Part shown: one piece after another, positions 1 to 8,876 of the stretch
Numbering within the stretch: position 1 is the stretch's first letter
How the letters are laid out: each line of letters begins with the position of its first letter
Assembly (NCBI GenBank): GCA_907163375.1
Contig: CAJQUW010010425.1
Coordinates: forward strand, 1 to 64,000
DNA from: Prostheceraeus crozeri
Taxonomy: Eukaryota > Platyhelminthes > Polycladida > Euryleptidae
Length of the DNA: 64,000 bases
Direction: 5' to 3'
Program-made: the position numbers and the translations under genes
The notes under the pieces: generated by a model
What the model was told of the DNA's origin: nothing
What the model saw: the letters and a program-made list of their open reading frames with translations, nothing else
Databases searched by the model: none

Positions 1-3000
1 CGGGCGAAGCCCTAGTAGACATCTCTGATGTCGTACGAATATTACACCATGACATTTCACCTGTTGGTAATTCTTGTATCATGCAAGAAGAATATAAGCT
101 ATTAAAATCATAATATAACAAATAGTTTTCTCTCATGAATTCATCAATTGCTTTTTCACGTTCTACTCCTTCTCGTTTCGTTCGAAAAATTTCTAATATT
201 TTTTCTTTTTCTTCTGGAGATAGAGGTTTCATTATTCCATATTCTTGTGGATTTACTTTCTAATTATAACATTTAACATATCTATTACCTAAAACTGATG
301 AAACTCCACCTCTAATTCCAGATTCAAAAAATAATAATTTATCATATGTATTTTCTTTATAATGTTTAAGTTTAACGGACTTTGTCCTAGAGCCATCGGC
401 TTGAACATTTGTATGTTTTAATCCTGCTAGCCATGTTAAACCTGGTGTAGAATAACAATAACATGGATCTATTCCGTAATATTCTAAACACATATCACGA
501 AAGTTTTCAAAAAGATCAGCTAGTATTAATACATCTATCTGTAGATATTTCATTGTATAATCATACATTGTTTTACAATTTAACTCTCTCCAATTTTTTT
601 CAGCTTCTGCATAGTCTTCGTCAGATAATTTTGATTGTTTTAATGTTGATTTAAATTTATTTATTGGAGGAAGTTGTTCTTCTTCCATAATTTTATTCAC
701 CGAATTAAAATCAGTCTTCGACTGTGAACCACAGGTTTTATCTCCAGTTATATCAGTCTTCGACTGTGAACCACAGGTTTTATCTCCAGTTATATACTCA
801 TACGGAAATATTCCTTTTAAAGGTTTTAAATTATATTTATTTAATATTTTACATTGTTCAGATTTCAAAGTTTTTCCCATAACATCTAATGAATAAGGAG
901 TAAAAAATCTAAATGCATCTAAAATTCTAATGCAACCTAATTGCATTGAAAAATATTCTTCTTCTGTTTTACATAGTACATTTATTTGTTGTTGTTGTAA
1001 TTTTTCAGATGAAAATAAATCTTTCATTACTAGAGGGAAATCATATTTAGAACCATTGTAGAAATATAGAGGAACAAAGTTATATTTAAATTTATTAGCA
1101 TTAAGATTACAAGAATTATGTGCTGCACCTCTATATAATCCATTTAGATGATCATGATCTTTTACCTTGACGGCAGAGCCGTCGCTTCGCTTGTCAAGAT
1201 ATCTACCTTTGCCATTTTTATAATTTTTTGTAAATTCTCTTCCACAGTAATAACATTTTGTTTCATTAATAAAATTTAATTTTTCTTTTTCTGTTAATGG
1301 CATCATTGGAATATTTGTTTCAAGCAATTGTGAAAAACGTCCTTGTAATTCTTCTACTTTCTTTGTAAACATTTCTGAACTATCTTCACCATAGTATTGA
1401 AAATATTCTGATTTAAATAATTCAGGATAATTTGAATGAATGTACATTCCCCAACATAATGGTTTTTGTTCAAATAAATATTTTTCTTTACTTTGTTCAG
1501 CTGAACTTTTTCCAGGTGCACTTTTTTCAGGCGCACTTTTTTCAGAATTATAATTTTCAGAATTATAATTTTCAGAATTATAATTTTCAGAATCGGGTGA
1601 AGCCCTGGAACTTTCCGTTCGATTTTGTGTCATATTAACATTATATGCTTCAAAATCACAATAAATAGTAAAGGGTACTTTATTTTTAAAATACCATTTA
1701 TTATATTCTAAATAATCATCTTTAGGAAAAGTATTTTGAACTGCTTCATTTTGTTGGCAATTCTCCAAATGTCTATTCATTTCTTCTAAAGTTCTAAAAC
1801 TTGTCATACATTGAAGACAAGGAAAATTTTTATTATCTGAAGTTTTTGTAAATATAGAAACATCTTTACACAATATAAAATGTCCCTGATAATATAATAT
1901 ATTCGCTTGTGCTGGTTGTTTTGACTGTACTAATTTTACAAATTCATCTTTATATATTTCATGTGTTTCATTAATTTCTTTTGTAATATTAAATGTATTT
2001 TGATAATAATTTTGATTTAATATTTGTAGCTGATAAATATATTCTTTATCATATTGTTCTTTATATTGTTCTGAACATTTTTTTAAACATTCATTTAATC
2101 GGAGCGAAGCTCCTCTGGCTTTAGCCGATTCTTTATTTTCTTCATTATTTAATCGGAGCGAAGCTCCTCTGGCTTTAGCCGATTCTTTATTATTTTCTTC
2201 ATTTAATTTTTGAATTGTTTCTATCTCATTTTGATATTTATGGTGATATTCTTGTAGCAACATTTTTATTTGTTGTTGATAATCTATTTTACATTTTTGT
2301 AAACTTTCATTTAAATTTTCTAATTTTTGTTGATATTCTGAAGATAAAGATGAATATTTGTAATTATAATCATCAGTACGTCCTTTATAATTATTATGAT
2401 TAATCATTATTGGTGATAGTGTTTTAACAAGTTCAAATTTTTCAGTACATATTATTTTTCCTTGGTAAAAAATATTATGATGCATGTAATTTCCTCTATC
2501 ATTATATACTATTTCTGATTGACATAAATTTTTATTATTCAAATAAAATTTTTTTGAATCTGAGTAAAGTGGAATAATTTTACCAATAGAAACATAATTC
2601 ACATTTAATTCAAAAACATTTACTTCTATTAAATTTTTATTCTTTTTATGAAACTTTATTAATCTATTATAATCATATGGAAATTCATCTAAGCCATCAG
2701 AAAGATCAAATTCATTTATGTATTCTTCTTTATTATAATGACTTAGTCTTTCTTTATGATATTCTGCAGGATGTAAATGTGCTATAATACTCCACAGAAA
2801 ACAATAATCATCTTCATTTTTTATGTTGATTATTTGTGGTGAACTGAAAGGTAAAGAAACATAACTACCACCAGTATTATTTTTATATTTATCAATTACT
2901 ATTTTCTTAGATAGTATTTTAACAAATCTCCAACCAGATTCACGTAACTGGGCTTCAATTATACAATTTTCTAATTTAAGTATCATCGATTCAAATATGG

Positions 3001-3655
3001 GTTGTATATCATTTAAATTATGAATTTCTTGTGAATTTGTAAAATGTCCTTGTATTATTTCTTCAGGAATTCCATCAGGTCCATTTTTTGTATAAAGTAC
3101 TTCTACATTCATATAACATTTGAAAGATTTCTTAAATATATTATAAAAGTTGGTTAGAATATCAGAAAAAGTTTTATCGGTTTCATTATATTCAACGGGC
3201 GAAGCCCTGAAAGACATCTTTGATGTCCCGTGTACAGATTCATTAAATAAATATTTTATATTTGCTAAGGCTTCATCGTTTCGTTCAGCTTCATCAAATT
3301 CATCAGTATCGCCAAATAAATATCTTCCATCTGGTACGGGCGAAGCCCTGGAAGACATCTCCGATGTCCCATGTACGGGCGAAGCCCTAGAACCTTCGGT
3401 TTGTATGGTCTCATCTTCACTATTAAAAACTTTTTTATATTCCGAATGTGAATAATCATCAAACATTTTTTTAACTTTTATATCAGTAGGCAATGTTTCT
3501 AGATAGTTTTTATAACTATTTAATTTTAATATATTTCCTTCATCAACTCGTTCTACATTTTGTAAATGCAATTTACTATTTAAATGAGATTGATAACTTC
3601 TTTTTGTTTGCAACTTTTTTTTACATAAGACACAATAAAACTTGGTATTTTCCAT
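1..3655 (-). pseudogene. Protein-primed family B DNA polymerase (P1), partial and broken
   Basis: Polymerase of the type that starts DNA synthesis from a protein-bound nucleotide and copies Polinton genomes by strand displacement. The N-terminus has a U1-like C2H2 finger (first 30 residues: CVLC...H...H), then a long low-complexity coil region and a second C2H2 finger (CLQC...H...C). Exonuclease motifs follow: CDFEAYN (Exo I), YNGSKYDFPL (Exo II) and YLQIDVLILADL (Exo III). Between Exo I and II sits a CYYC...DHDH...GAAHNSCN block like the zinc/HNH fold of endonuclease VII, which is common in Polinton polymerases. A motif A-like DFNSLY lies near the left edge; the palm beyond it is outside the window. 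Several double micro-hairpins are embedded in the coding sequence. The frame is broken. Confidence 0.88.
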
Positions 3656-3727
3656 TTTTTTATTTTTTAAGGAAAAATTTGTGTTTTAATTTTAGATATA
3701 AACATTCTAATATTTAGGACTTGAGTG

Positions 3728-5110
3728 TTATTTTATATTATTATATATTTCACGTTCTTTAGTTATTTTTTTCTTTATCACATTAAGTTTTATCATATTA
3801 AGTTTTATCTTATTAAGTTTCATCATATAATGTTTTATCAAAAGATAATTTGAATTTTTTTCACTAACTATTGATTCATCATCATCATCATAAATTGTTT
3901 CTTCATCATCATCATAAATTGTTTCTTCATCATCATAAATTACACTTTTTGGTATAGGATGCCCTTCCATGATAGGATACCATTCTCTTATTGGAATATC
4001 TAATTCTAAATTACATCTTTTATCTGATAATAATATAATAGAGAAAAATATTGGTCTTTGATCTCTTTTGGAAAATTTGATAACACCACCATAATTTGAA
4101 TCACTTTTAGTTTTAGTTAAAGATGATAAAATTTTAAATTGATTAGATGTAAATCCTAATTTAAATTTTGTAGACCCGACACATAGTTGTCTAACAGTAT
4201 CTTCAACTATACCATCATTATTATTTTCAATTGTAAGAAAATGAAATTTAGATAAATTTTTATAATTACTAATATTTTTATAATCTTTTTTACCATTTAC
4301 ACCTTTTTCAGATGTTACAGAATCATCATTATTATCATAAGATTCTCTAAGATCGGGCAAAGCCCTAGAACCTTCAGTTCGTTTATTATGAATATGATTA
4401 TGGTCATTGTTAATAGTATAAGGTGTAGTCCACATATAAATTTTCTCTTGTTGAGCTAAACCATTTATATAAGATTTTAATAAATTAATATTTAAGTTGG
4501 AATATAATCCTATATAAGTATCATCATCATATCTTTGGGGCATTTCTAATGTTTCTTGTTTATAAATTGTGTCTCTATAATAAACTTGACATAATAATTC
4601 TTCATTATGTTTTTTACTCTCTATGTGAATGTTATATTGATTTTGTTCATCAACAAATAATCTTATTTTTTCTTTGGAAAAAGATTTTAATTTTTTAACT
4701 AATTCTTTAATATTGATATAATTAATAATTTTAGTTTCTATCCAATCAGTATTACTAATTGGTAACACTGCTCTAATAAATCCATAAACATTATTATGAC
4801 CTATTATAACCATATTTTCTTTATTTAATTCAACATAAGCTACATCATTATATTTACTTACAATCTCCATAAATTTAATAAATGGATCCCCCGGAAATAA
4901 ACAATAATTAGTTTCTATAGAAGGTAAACCTTTAGTCTGTTCTCTAAATATTTCGGCTTGTAATTGAAATAAAATATTAACATCTATACATGGATTATTA
5001 TTATTATTATTATTATCAAAACATTTATTTTCAAATCCCGTTGATCTCGTCGAATAAGAAGAACAGGATGATGCGGGCGAATATAATTTTTTTAAATTTG
5101 GATTTTCCAT
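3728..5110 (-). CDS. Candidate PCNA-like sliding clamp (P1)
   Basis: An open frame of 460 residues that I do not firmly recognise. It lies just downstream of the polymerase on the same strand, about 70 bp away. The N-terminal 55 residues are Ser/Asn-rich. The body (about 60-240) alternates strands and helices in a pattern like one half of a PCNA ring: FIKFMEIVSKYNDVAYVEL, a VIIGHNN turn, then INIKELVKKLKSF followed by IRLFVDEQ. A second similar half runs from about 300 to 410 after an Asn/Asp-rich linker. The C-terminus carries Asp/Glu-rich ETIYDDDE repeats and a Lys-rich tail. A processivity factor beside a polymerase would make sense, but the fold is inferred from pattern alone. A small part of the linker comes from a degenerate micro-hairpin unit near 4,353-4,381. 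Confidence 0.4.
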   Translation of the reverse strand: MENPNLKKLYSPASSCSSYSTRSTGFENKCFDNNNNNNNPCIDVNILFQLQAEIFREQTKGLPSIETNYCLFPGDPFIKFMEIVSKYNDVAYVELNKENMVIIGHNNVYGFIRAVLPISNTDWIETKIINYINIKELVKKLKSFSKEKIRLFVDEQNQYNIHIESKKHNEELLCQVYYRDTIYKQETLEMPQRYDDDTYIGLYSNLNINLLKSYINGLAQQEKIYMWTTPYTINNDHNHIHNKRTEGSRALPDLRESYDNNDDSVTSEKGVNGKKDYKNISNYKNLSKFHFLTIENNNDGIVEDTVRQLCVGSTKFKLGFTSNQFKILSSLTKTKSDSNYGGVIKFSKRDQRPIFFSIILLSDKRCNLELDIPIREWYPIMEGHPIPKSVIYDDEETIYDDDEETIYDDDDESIVSEKNSNYLLIKHYMMKLNKIKLNMIKLNVIKKKITKEREIYNNIK

Positions 5111-5210
5111 TTTTTTATTTTTATTAGAAAAAATTTTATTTTTTTATTTTTATTAGAAAAAATTTTATTTTTTTATTTTTATTAGAAAAAGTTTTACTTT
5201 TTTATTGTTT
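5108..5210. repeat. Three A/T-rich 33-bp tandem repeats between divergent genes
   Basis: The roughly 100 bp between the clamp-like gene (leftward) and the fibre-like gene (rightward) consists of about three copies of a T-run plus ATTAGAAAAA unit. Its position makes it the likely bidirectional promoter region. No other element is visible. Confidence 0.7.
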
Positions 5211-5215
5211 TAAAA

Positions 5216-6103
5216 ATGATGTTACCAAATGTTGGTGGAGGTGCATATATCCCGAATAATCGTGAATTAGAAATAGAGATAGAAAATTATATCATGAAAA
5301 CTGGAGACGTTTTATCTGGACCATTGCATCTTTCTATTCTTCCGCAACAAAATACAGAGTTAACAAATAAACAATATGTTGATACACAAATCAATGACTT
5401 AAAGGAAAAATATATAAACGATGTTTTGGTTCCACTGATGAACGAATTAAAGTTGCTTAAACTTAATGACAAATCATTAAACGAAAAATTATTAAAACTT
5501 GATAAAAAGGATAGAGAGCTAGAAGCAGATATAGCAAAACTTTTTAAAAAGATTTCTGAACAATCAAAAATTTTAATATTACTTTCTTTAAATTTAAAAT
5601 CTGCTGTAATTAAAAATAAACATCAGATAAAAATGTTAAAAGAACAATTAGAAGATGAAATAGAAAAACTACCTGAAAGAATTAAAAAAAATTTAAAGCA
5701 GTTACAAACTACATTCCAAAAAAGTGTTGATGAATTGAGTTCTAAAATTACTCAACAAATGAAAAAGATGAATAGAATAATAAATGAAGTAAACTCACTT
5801 AATCAAAAAGTTGATAAAATGAAAACTCTTAAAATCAATTTAGAAAATGAATTAAAGAAAAATTTACAAGTAAACTCTAAAGAAAATAAAGAACAGTTAG
5901 ATTCTGTTAAAAGACAATTAGATGTTCTTAAAATTAAGCTAAATGCTCTTAAAACGGCGTTGAAGATTAATCAGCAGAAAATGCAAGTTAATAGAAAAGA
6001 AATTAAAGTACATCACACGCTGCTTGACGCAATAGATAAAGTGCAACAGTCAATTAATAAAGTTATCTCGAAGTTGTTGTCCATTCACAAACGTAAATCT
6101 TAA
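5216..6103 (+). CDS. Fibre-like coiled-coil structural protein (P1)
   Basis: 295 residues, open. The first 60 residues hold a motif, GDVLSGPLHLSILPQQ followed by NKQYVDTQI, that resembles the repeat at the base of phage tail and head fibres (G-x-L-x-G-hydrophobic, then an aligned YVD). The remaining 230 residues are Lys/Glu/Leu-rich heptads predicted to form a long coiled coil, ending in a basic HKRKS tail. This suggests a trimeric fibre or spike, anchored by the N-terminus, in the capsid cassette. The P2 copy starts at the equivalent of the second Met (5,219), which may be the true start. No receptor-binding head domain is visible. It could instead be a coiled-coil core protein. Confidence 0.55.
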   Translation: MMLPNVGGGAYIPNNRELEIEIENYIMKTGDVLSGPLHLSILPQQNTELTNKQYVDTQINDLKEKYINDVLVPLMNELKLLKLNDKSLNEKLLKLDKKDRELEADIAKLFKKISEQSKILILLSLNLKSAVIKNKHQIKMLKEQLEDEIEKLPERIKKNLKQLQTTFQKSVDELSSKITQQMKKMNRIINEVNSLNQKVDKMKTLKINLENELKKNLQVNSKENKEQLDSVKRQLDVLKIKLNALKTALKINQQKMQVNRKEIKVHHTLLDAIDKVQQSINKVISKLLSIHKRKS

Positions 6104-6145
6104 CACGTAGATATTTTTCCCAAAAGTCAAATTTAATCCTAAAAA

Positions 6146-6709
6146 ATGCCTATAATTTATAAACACAATCTTAAACATTTTGCATCAAATAATAAAATTG
6201 CTCATGAACCATCTCAGAAACCTGTGTACCATTATGATAGTGTAGAAACTGTCGGAACACAAAAGTTCCTAGGCACCGCAGGTGCCGTCCAAAAAGAAGG
6301 GGCTGGCATCTTTTCTGGTATTGGAAGTATCGTTAACTTAATTAAAAATAATAAAGATTTGATTACATCTGCTGCAAAAGGAGCAGCTGCTATAGGTAGT
6401 ACAGCTAGTGCAATATCAAATGCTGTCAAGTCTCAAAACGAATTAAAACAACTAGAAGCTATTCGTAAACTTAGGAATGATTCCGAAGAACTAAAAAATT
6501 TAAAAAAACTTTCAGAGGAAACAAAAAACAAAATTGCTAACATAGCTGTGGGGGGTGAAACCTTGAGGAGCGGAGCTCCGTCTAATAGTAAACATAATGA
6601 AAATAAAAATAATAAAAAAACAATTGAAGAAATAAGAGGAAATGACGTGAGTAGCAACCTTCGGTTTAACCAGCAAAGCTGTAGCGGAGCTGGTCTAGCA
6701 AAATTCTAA
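6146..6709 (+). CDS. pVI-like membrane-active minor capsid protein (P1)
   Basis: 187 residues. The central stretch (about 50-95) is a Gly/Ala-rich amphipathic segment, with GIFSGIGSIVNLIKNN and GAAAIGSTASAISNAV, followed by a charged helix. This is the make-up of adenovirus protein VI-like and adintovirus minor capsid proteins, which are released inside the cell to disrupt membranes. It lies 40 bp after the fibre-like gene. Compared with the P2 copy (30,142-30,600) it contains an in-frame 12-codon insertion at about 6,251-6,289 made of two hairpins, and further hairpin-rich sequence near the 3' end (6,548-6,700). The family call rests on composition and context. Confidence 0.55.
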   Translation: MPIIYKHNLKHFASNNKIAHEPSQKPVYHYDSVETVGTQKFLGTAGAVQKEGAGIFSGIGSIVNLIKNNKDLITSAAKGAAAIGSTASAISNAVKSQNELKQLEAIRKLRNDSEELKNLKKLSEETKNKIANIAVGGETLRSGAPSNSKHNENKNNKKTIEEIRGNDVSSNLRFNQQSCSGAGLAKF

Positions 6710-6821
6710 AATATATTTTTTAGTAAAATTTTTTTAGCAAAATTATTTTAGCAAAATTATTTTAGTAAAATTTTTTTCTGTCTGTGAGAAAAAACAAAAA
6801 GTCAAATTATTTTTTATAAAA

Positions 6822-8156
6822 ATGTCTTCGCTTATCGAAAATAAATTTAGATTAGACGATCCTCCGTTCGTCAGTTATAATCAAAAAAAGAATGACTATA
6901 TAAGAATTGCTATGAATCCCGGATCTTCCAGTAGAGTAAATACTGGAGGAGATTTAATTTTTGAAGTTGATAATCAGCAGAGTTATTTATATCTACCTGA
7001 TTCATTTTTACACTGTGAATATTCTTTGTATAGTGATGCCAATTTTACAACACCATTACCAGAAACCGATAATATTGCACTAGAGAATAATTTCTTTCCA
7101 AGATTATTTACACAAATGCGTTTAGATGTTGTAACTCAAAATATAGAAACAATAAGTGATTCTCCAGGTGTAATTGATACAATGCTTAGATTTGTAACAA
7201 TTGGTGAAAATAATAAAAAGTATGAAATCGAAGGTTGGTTTCCTGATACTAATGATGGTATAATTGTTGATGATTTAACTCACGCTGGAACAGATGCAGC
7301 AGGAATTGCGAAAGATGTAGAAAATATTGCAAAACATTTAAATAAAACAAATAATGAAGCATATAAAGAAAGACGTGAATTTAACAAAAAAAGTAAACAG
7401 ACAGTAAATTGGTCATTGTCTCCATTATTCGGATATTTAGATTATGATAAAATATCATATCAATTAAAATTTAAATTAATAATTCATCGTACAGCAAATA
7501 ATGAATTAATCTTTTTTGGTAAGACTGGGAAAAAAGCATATTTAAAAATTGATAGACTTGAATGGTGGATTAAGCATATTACTCCTAGTTTAGAGGTTGA
7601 AACAGCTATTGCAAAAAGATTAAATACTAACAAACCAATTCCAGTAAATTTTCTAAAGCGTACTGCTAGTTCAGTAACTTTTTCCGAACAAAGATTTAAC
7701 TGGCATTTTACTAGAACTGCGAATACACCAAGATATTTATTACTAACATTTCAAAGAAATAATTCTCCAAGTTTTGATAAGAACAACAATATTTTTCATA
7801 TTAATACAATTCGAAGTTTACAAGTTTCATTAAATCAAACTCGATATCCAATTGATCCATTAAGATTCGATGATACCAATAATCAATTTATGGAAGGATA
7901 TGATTGTTATCGAAATCTTTGTACAGAATTTGGAGTTGAACCACAATTAACTCCTGGAGATTGGAGACATTTATATCCTGTTTTCTGTTTCGATTTAAGT
8001 GCACAATCTGAAGATATTATTAAAAATGGTTGTGATGTAACAATTAATATTGAAAAGAAAGATTCCACAACTTCATTGATGGCTTATGGTTTATTGCTAG
8101 AAGATGTAAAATATTCTATTGAAATTCTTAATGGAAAGATGGTAAGGATAGGCTAA
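6822..8156 (+). CDS. Major capsid protein, double jelly-roll (P1)
   Basis: 444 residues, open. It reads like the Polinton/adintovirus hexon-type capsid family. An N-terminal strand-rich jelly roll is seen around LIFEVDNQQSYLYLPDS, then an insertion, a WWIKHITPSLEVE segment and a second jelly roll. The closing part, YPVFCFDLSAQSEDII through a strand-rich tail, matches the typical FDL...D end of these proteins. Trimers of such proteins build the icosahedral shell. It sits in the capsid cassette between the pVI-like and pX-like genes. It belongs to a different capsid branch from the one in P3 (37,864-39,149). The element's penton gene is not in view. Confidence 0.8.
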   Translation: MSSLIENKFRLDDPPFVSYNQKKNDYIRIAMNPGSSSRVNTGGDLIFEVDNQQSYLYLPDSFLHCEYSLYSDANFTTPLPETDNIALENNFFPRLFTQMRLDVVTQNIETISDSPGVIDTMLRFVTIGENNKKYEIEGWFPDTNDGIIVDDLTHAGTDAAGIAKDVENIAKHLNKTNNEAYKERREFNKKSKQTVNWSLSPLFGYLDYDKISYQLKFKLIIHRTANNELIFFGKTGKKAYLKIDRLEWWIKHITPSLEVETAIAKRLNTNKPIPVNFLKRTASSVTFSEQRFNWHFTRTANTPRYLLLTFQRNNSPSFDKNNNIFHINTIRSLQVSLNQTRYPIDPLRFDDTNNQFMEGYDCYRNLCTEFGVEPQLTPGDWRHLYPVFCFDLSAQSEDIIKNGCDVTINIEKKDSTTSLMAYGLLLEDVKYSIEILNGKMVRIG

Positions 8157-8185
8157 AGCCAGAGGAGCTTCGCTCTGATAAGTTA

Positions 8186-8337
8186 ATTAAAATTTTTTCA
8201 TAACTAGAATAGATTAAAAATTTTGGTAACTTAAAATTTTTGGTAACTAGAATAAATTAAAATTTTTTGGTAACTTGAAATTTTTTCATAACTAGAATAG
8301 ATTTAAATTTTTGATAACTTAAAATTTTTTTATTAAA
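8186..8337 (+). repeat. Tandem A/T ladder before the pX-like gene (P1)
   Basis: About 150 bp of degenerate units of some 40 bp built around AACTAGAATAGATT and TTTTGGTAACTTAAAA. The same ladder precedes the homologous gene in P2 (31,998-32,215) with more units. It probably carries late promoter signals. No reading frame is present. Confidence 0.7.
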
Positions 8338-8339
8338 AA

Positions 8340-8824
8340 TGTCGCAAGCGAAAAGTAATATTAATAATAAAACTGTTGAATTAAAATTACGTAATATTGT
8401 TGACAAAAATACCCCTAAAACTATTACTATTAATTAAAAAAAGTATTACATAAGTAAACCAATGATAGAGAATATTCAATTACAAGAAGAAAAGAATGGC
8501 GGGATTCTCCCATTAATTCCACTAATAATAGGTGGCATAGCTGCAGCAGGAAGTGTTGCAGGTGGGACAGCTGGTATTGTCCAAGCAGTAAATAAAAATA
8601 AATCAGAGAAGGCAGCATTAGAAGAACAAAAACGCCATAACAGAGAGTTAGAGAAAGTTGCTAGGGGTGAAGGAGTAGTAGATAATTTTATTAGTAAATT
8701 AAAATTAGTTGATGAAGGAAAACGAGTTCTTAAAAATATTCTCCACAATGTTGATGATTTAATTGAAATTAAAGAAACAAAAGATGGTTCTGGAATATAT
8801 CTAAGTCCTAGTATGATTCGGTAA
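8340..8824 (+). pseudogene. pX-like core/minor virion protein (P1), broken
   Basis: Counterpart of the intact 160-residue gene of P2 (32,218-32,700), to which it is nearly identical. The main part has a Gly/Ile/Ala hydrophobic hairpin (ILPLIPLIIGGIAAAG, then a GGTAGIVQAV continuation) followed by a Lys/Glu-rich helix (EEQKRHNRELEKVARG). Such a segment is typical of the adenovirus pX-like virion proteins annotated in adintoviruses. The frame is broken in this copy. A GGACC-TTT-GGTCC hairpin follows the stop region. Confidence 0.6.
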
Positions 8825-8876
8825 TAACCTCAGGACCTTTGGTCCATAAGGTAAAACATTTATTTTATCTTTTAAA

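Noticed and set aside
3150-3455. 101-residue plus-strand frame with repeated GEALEDISDVPCTG
   Set aside because: It is the complement of hairpin units inside the P1 polymerase gene; the repeats come from the hairpins.
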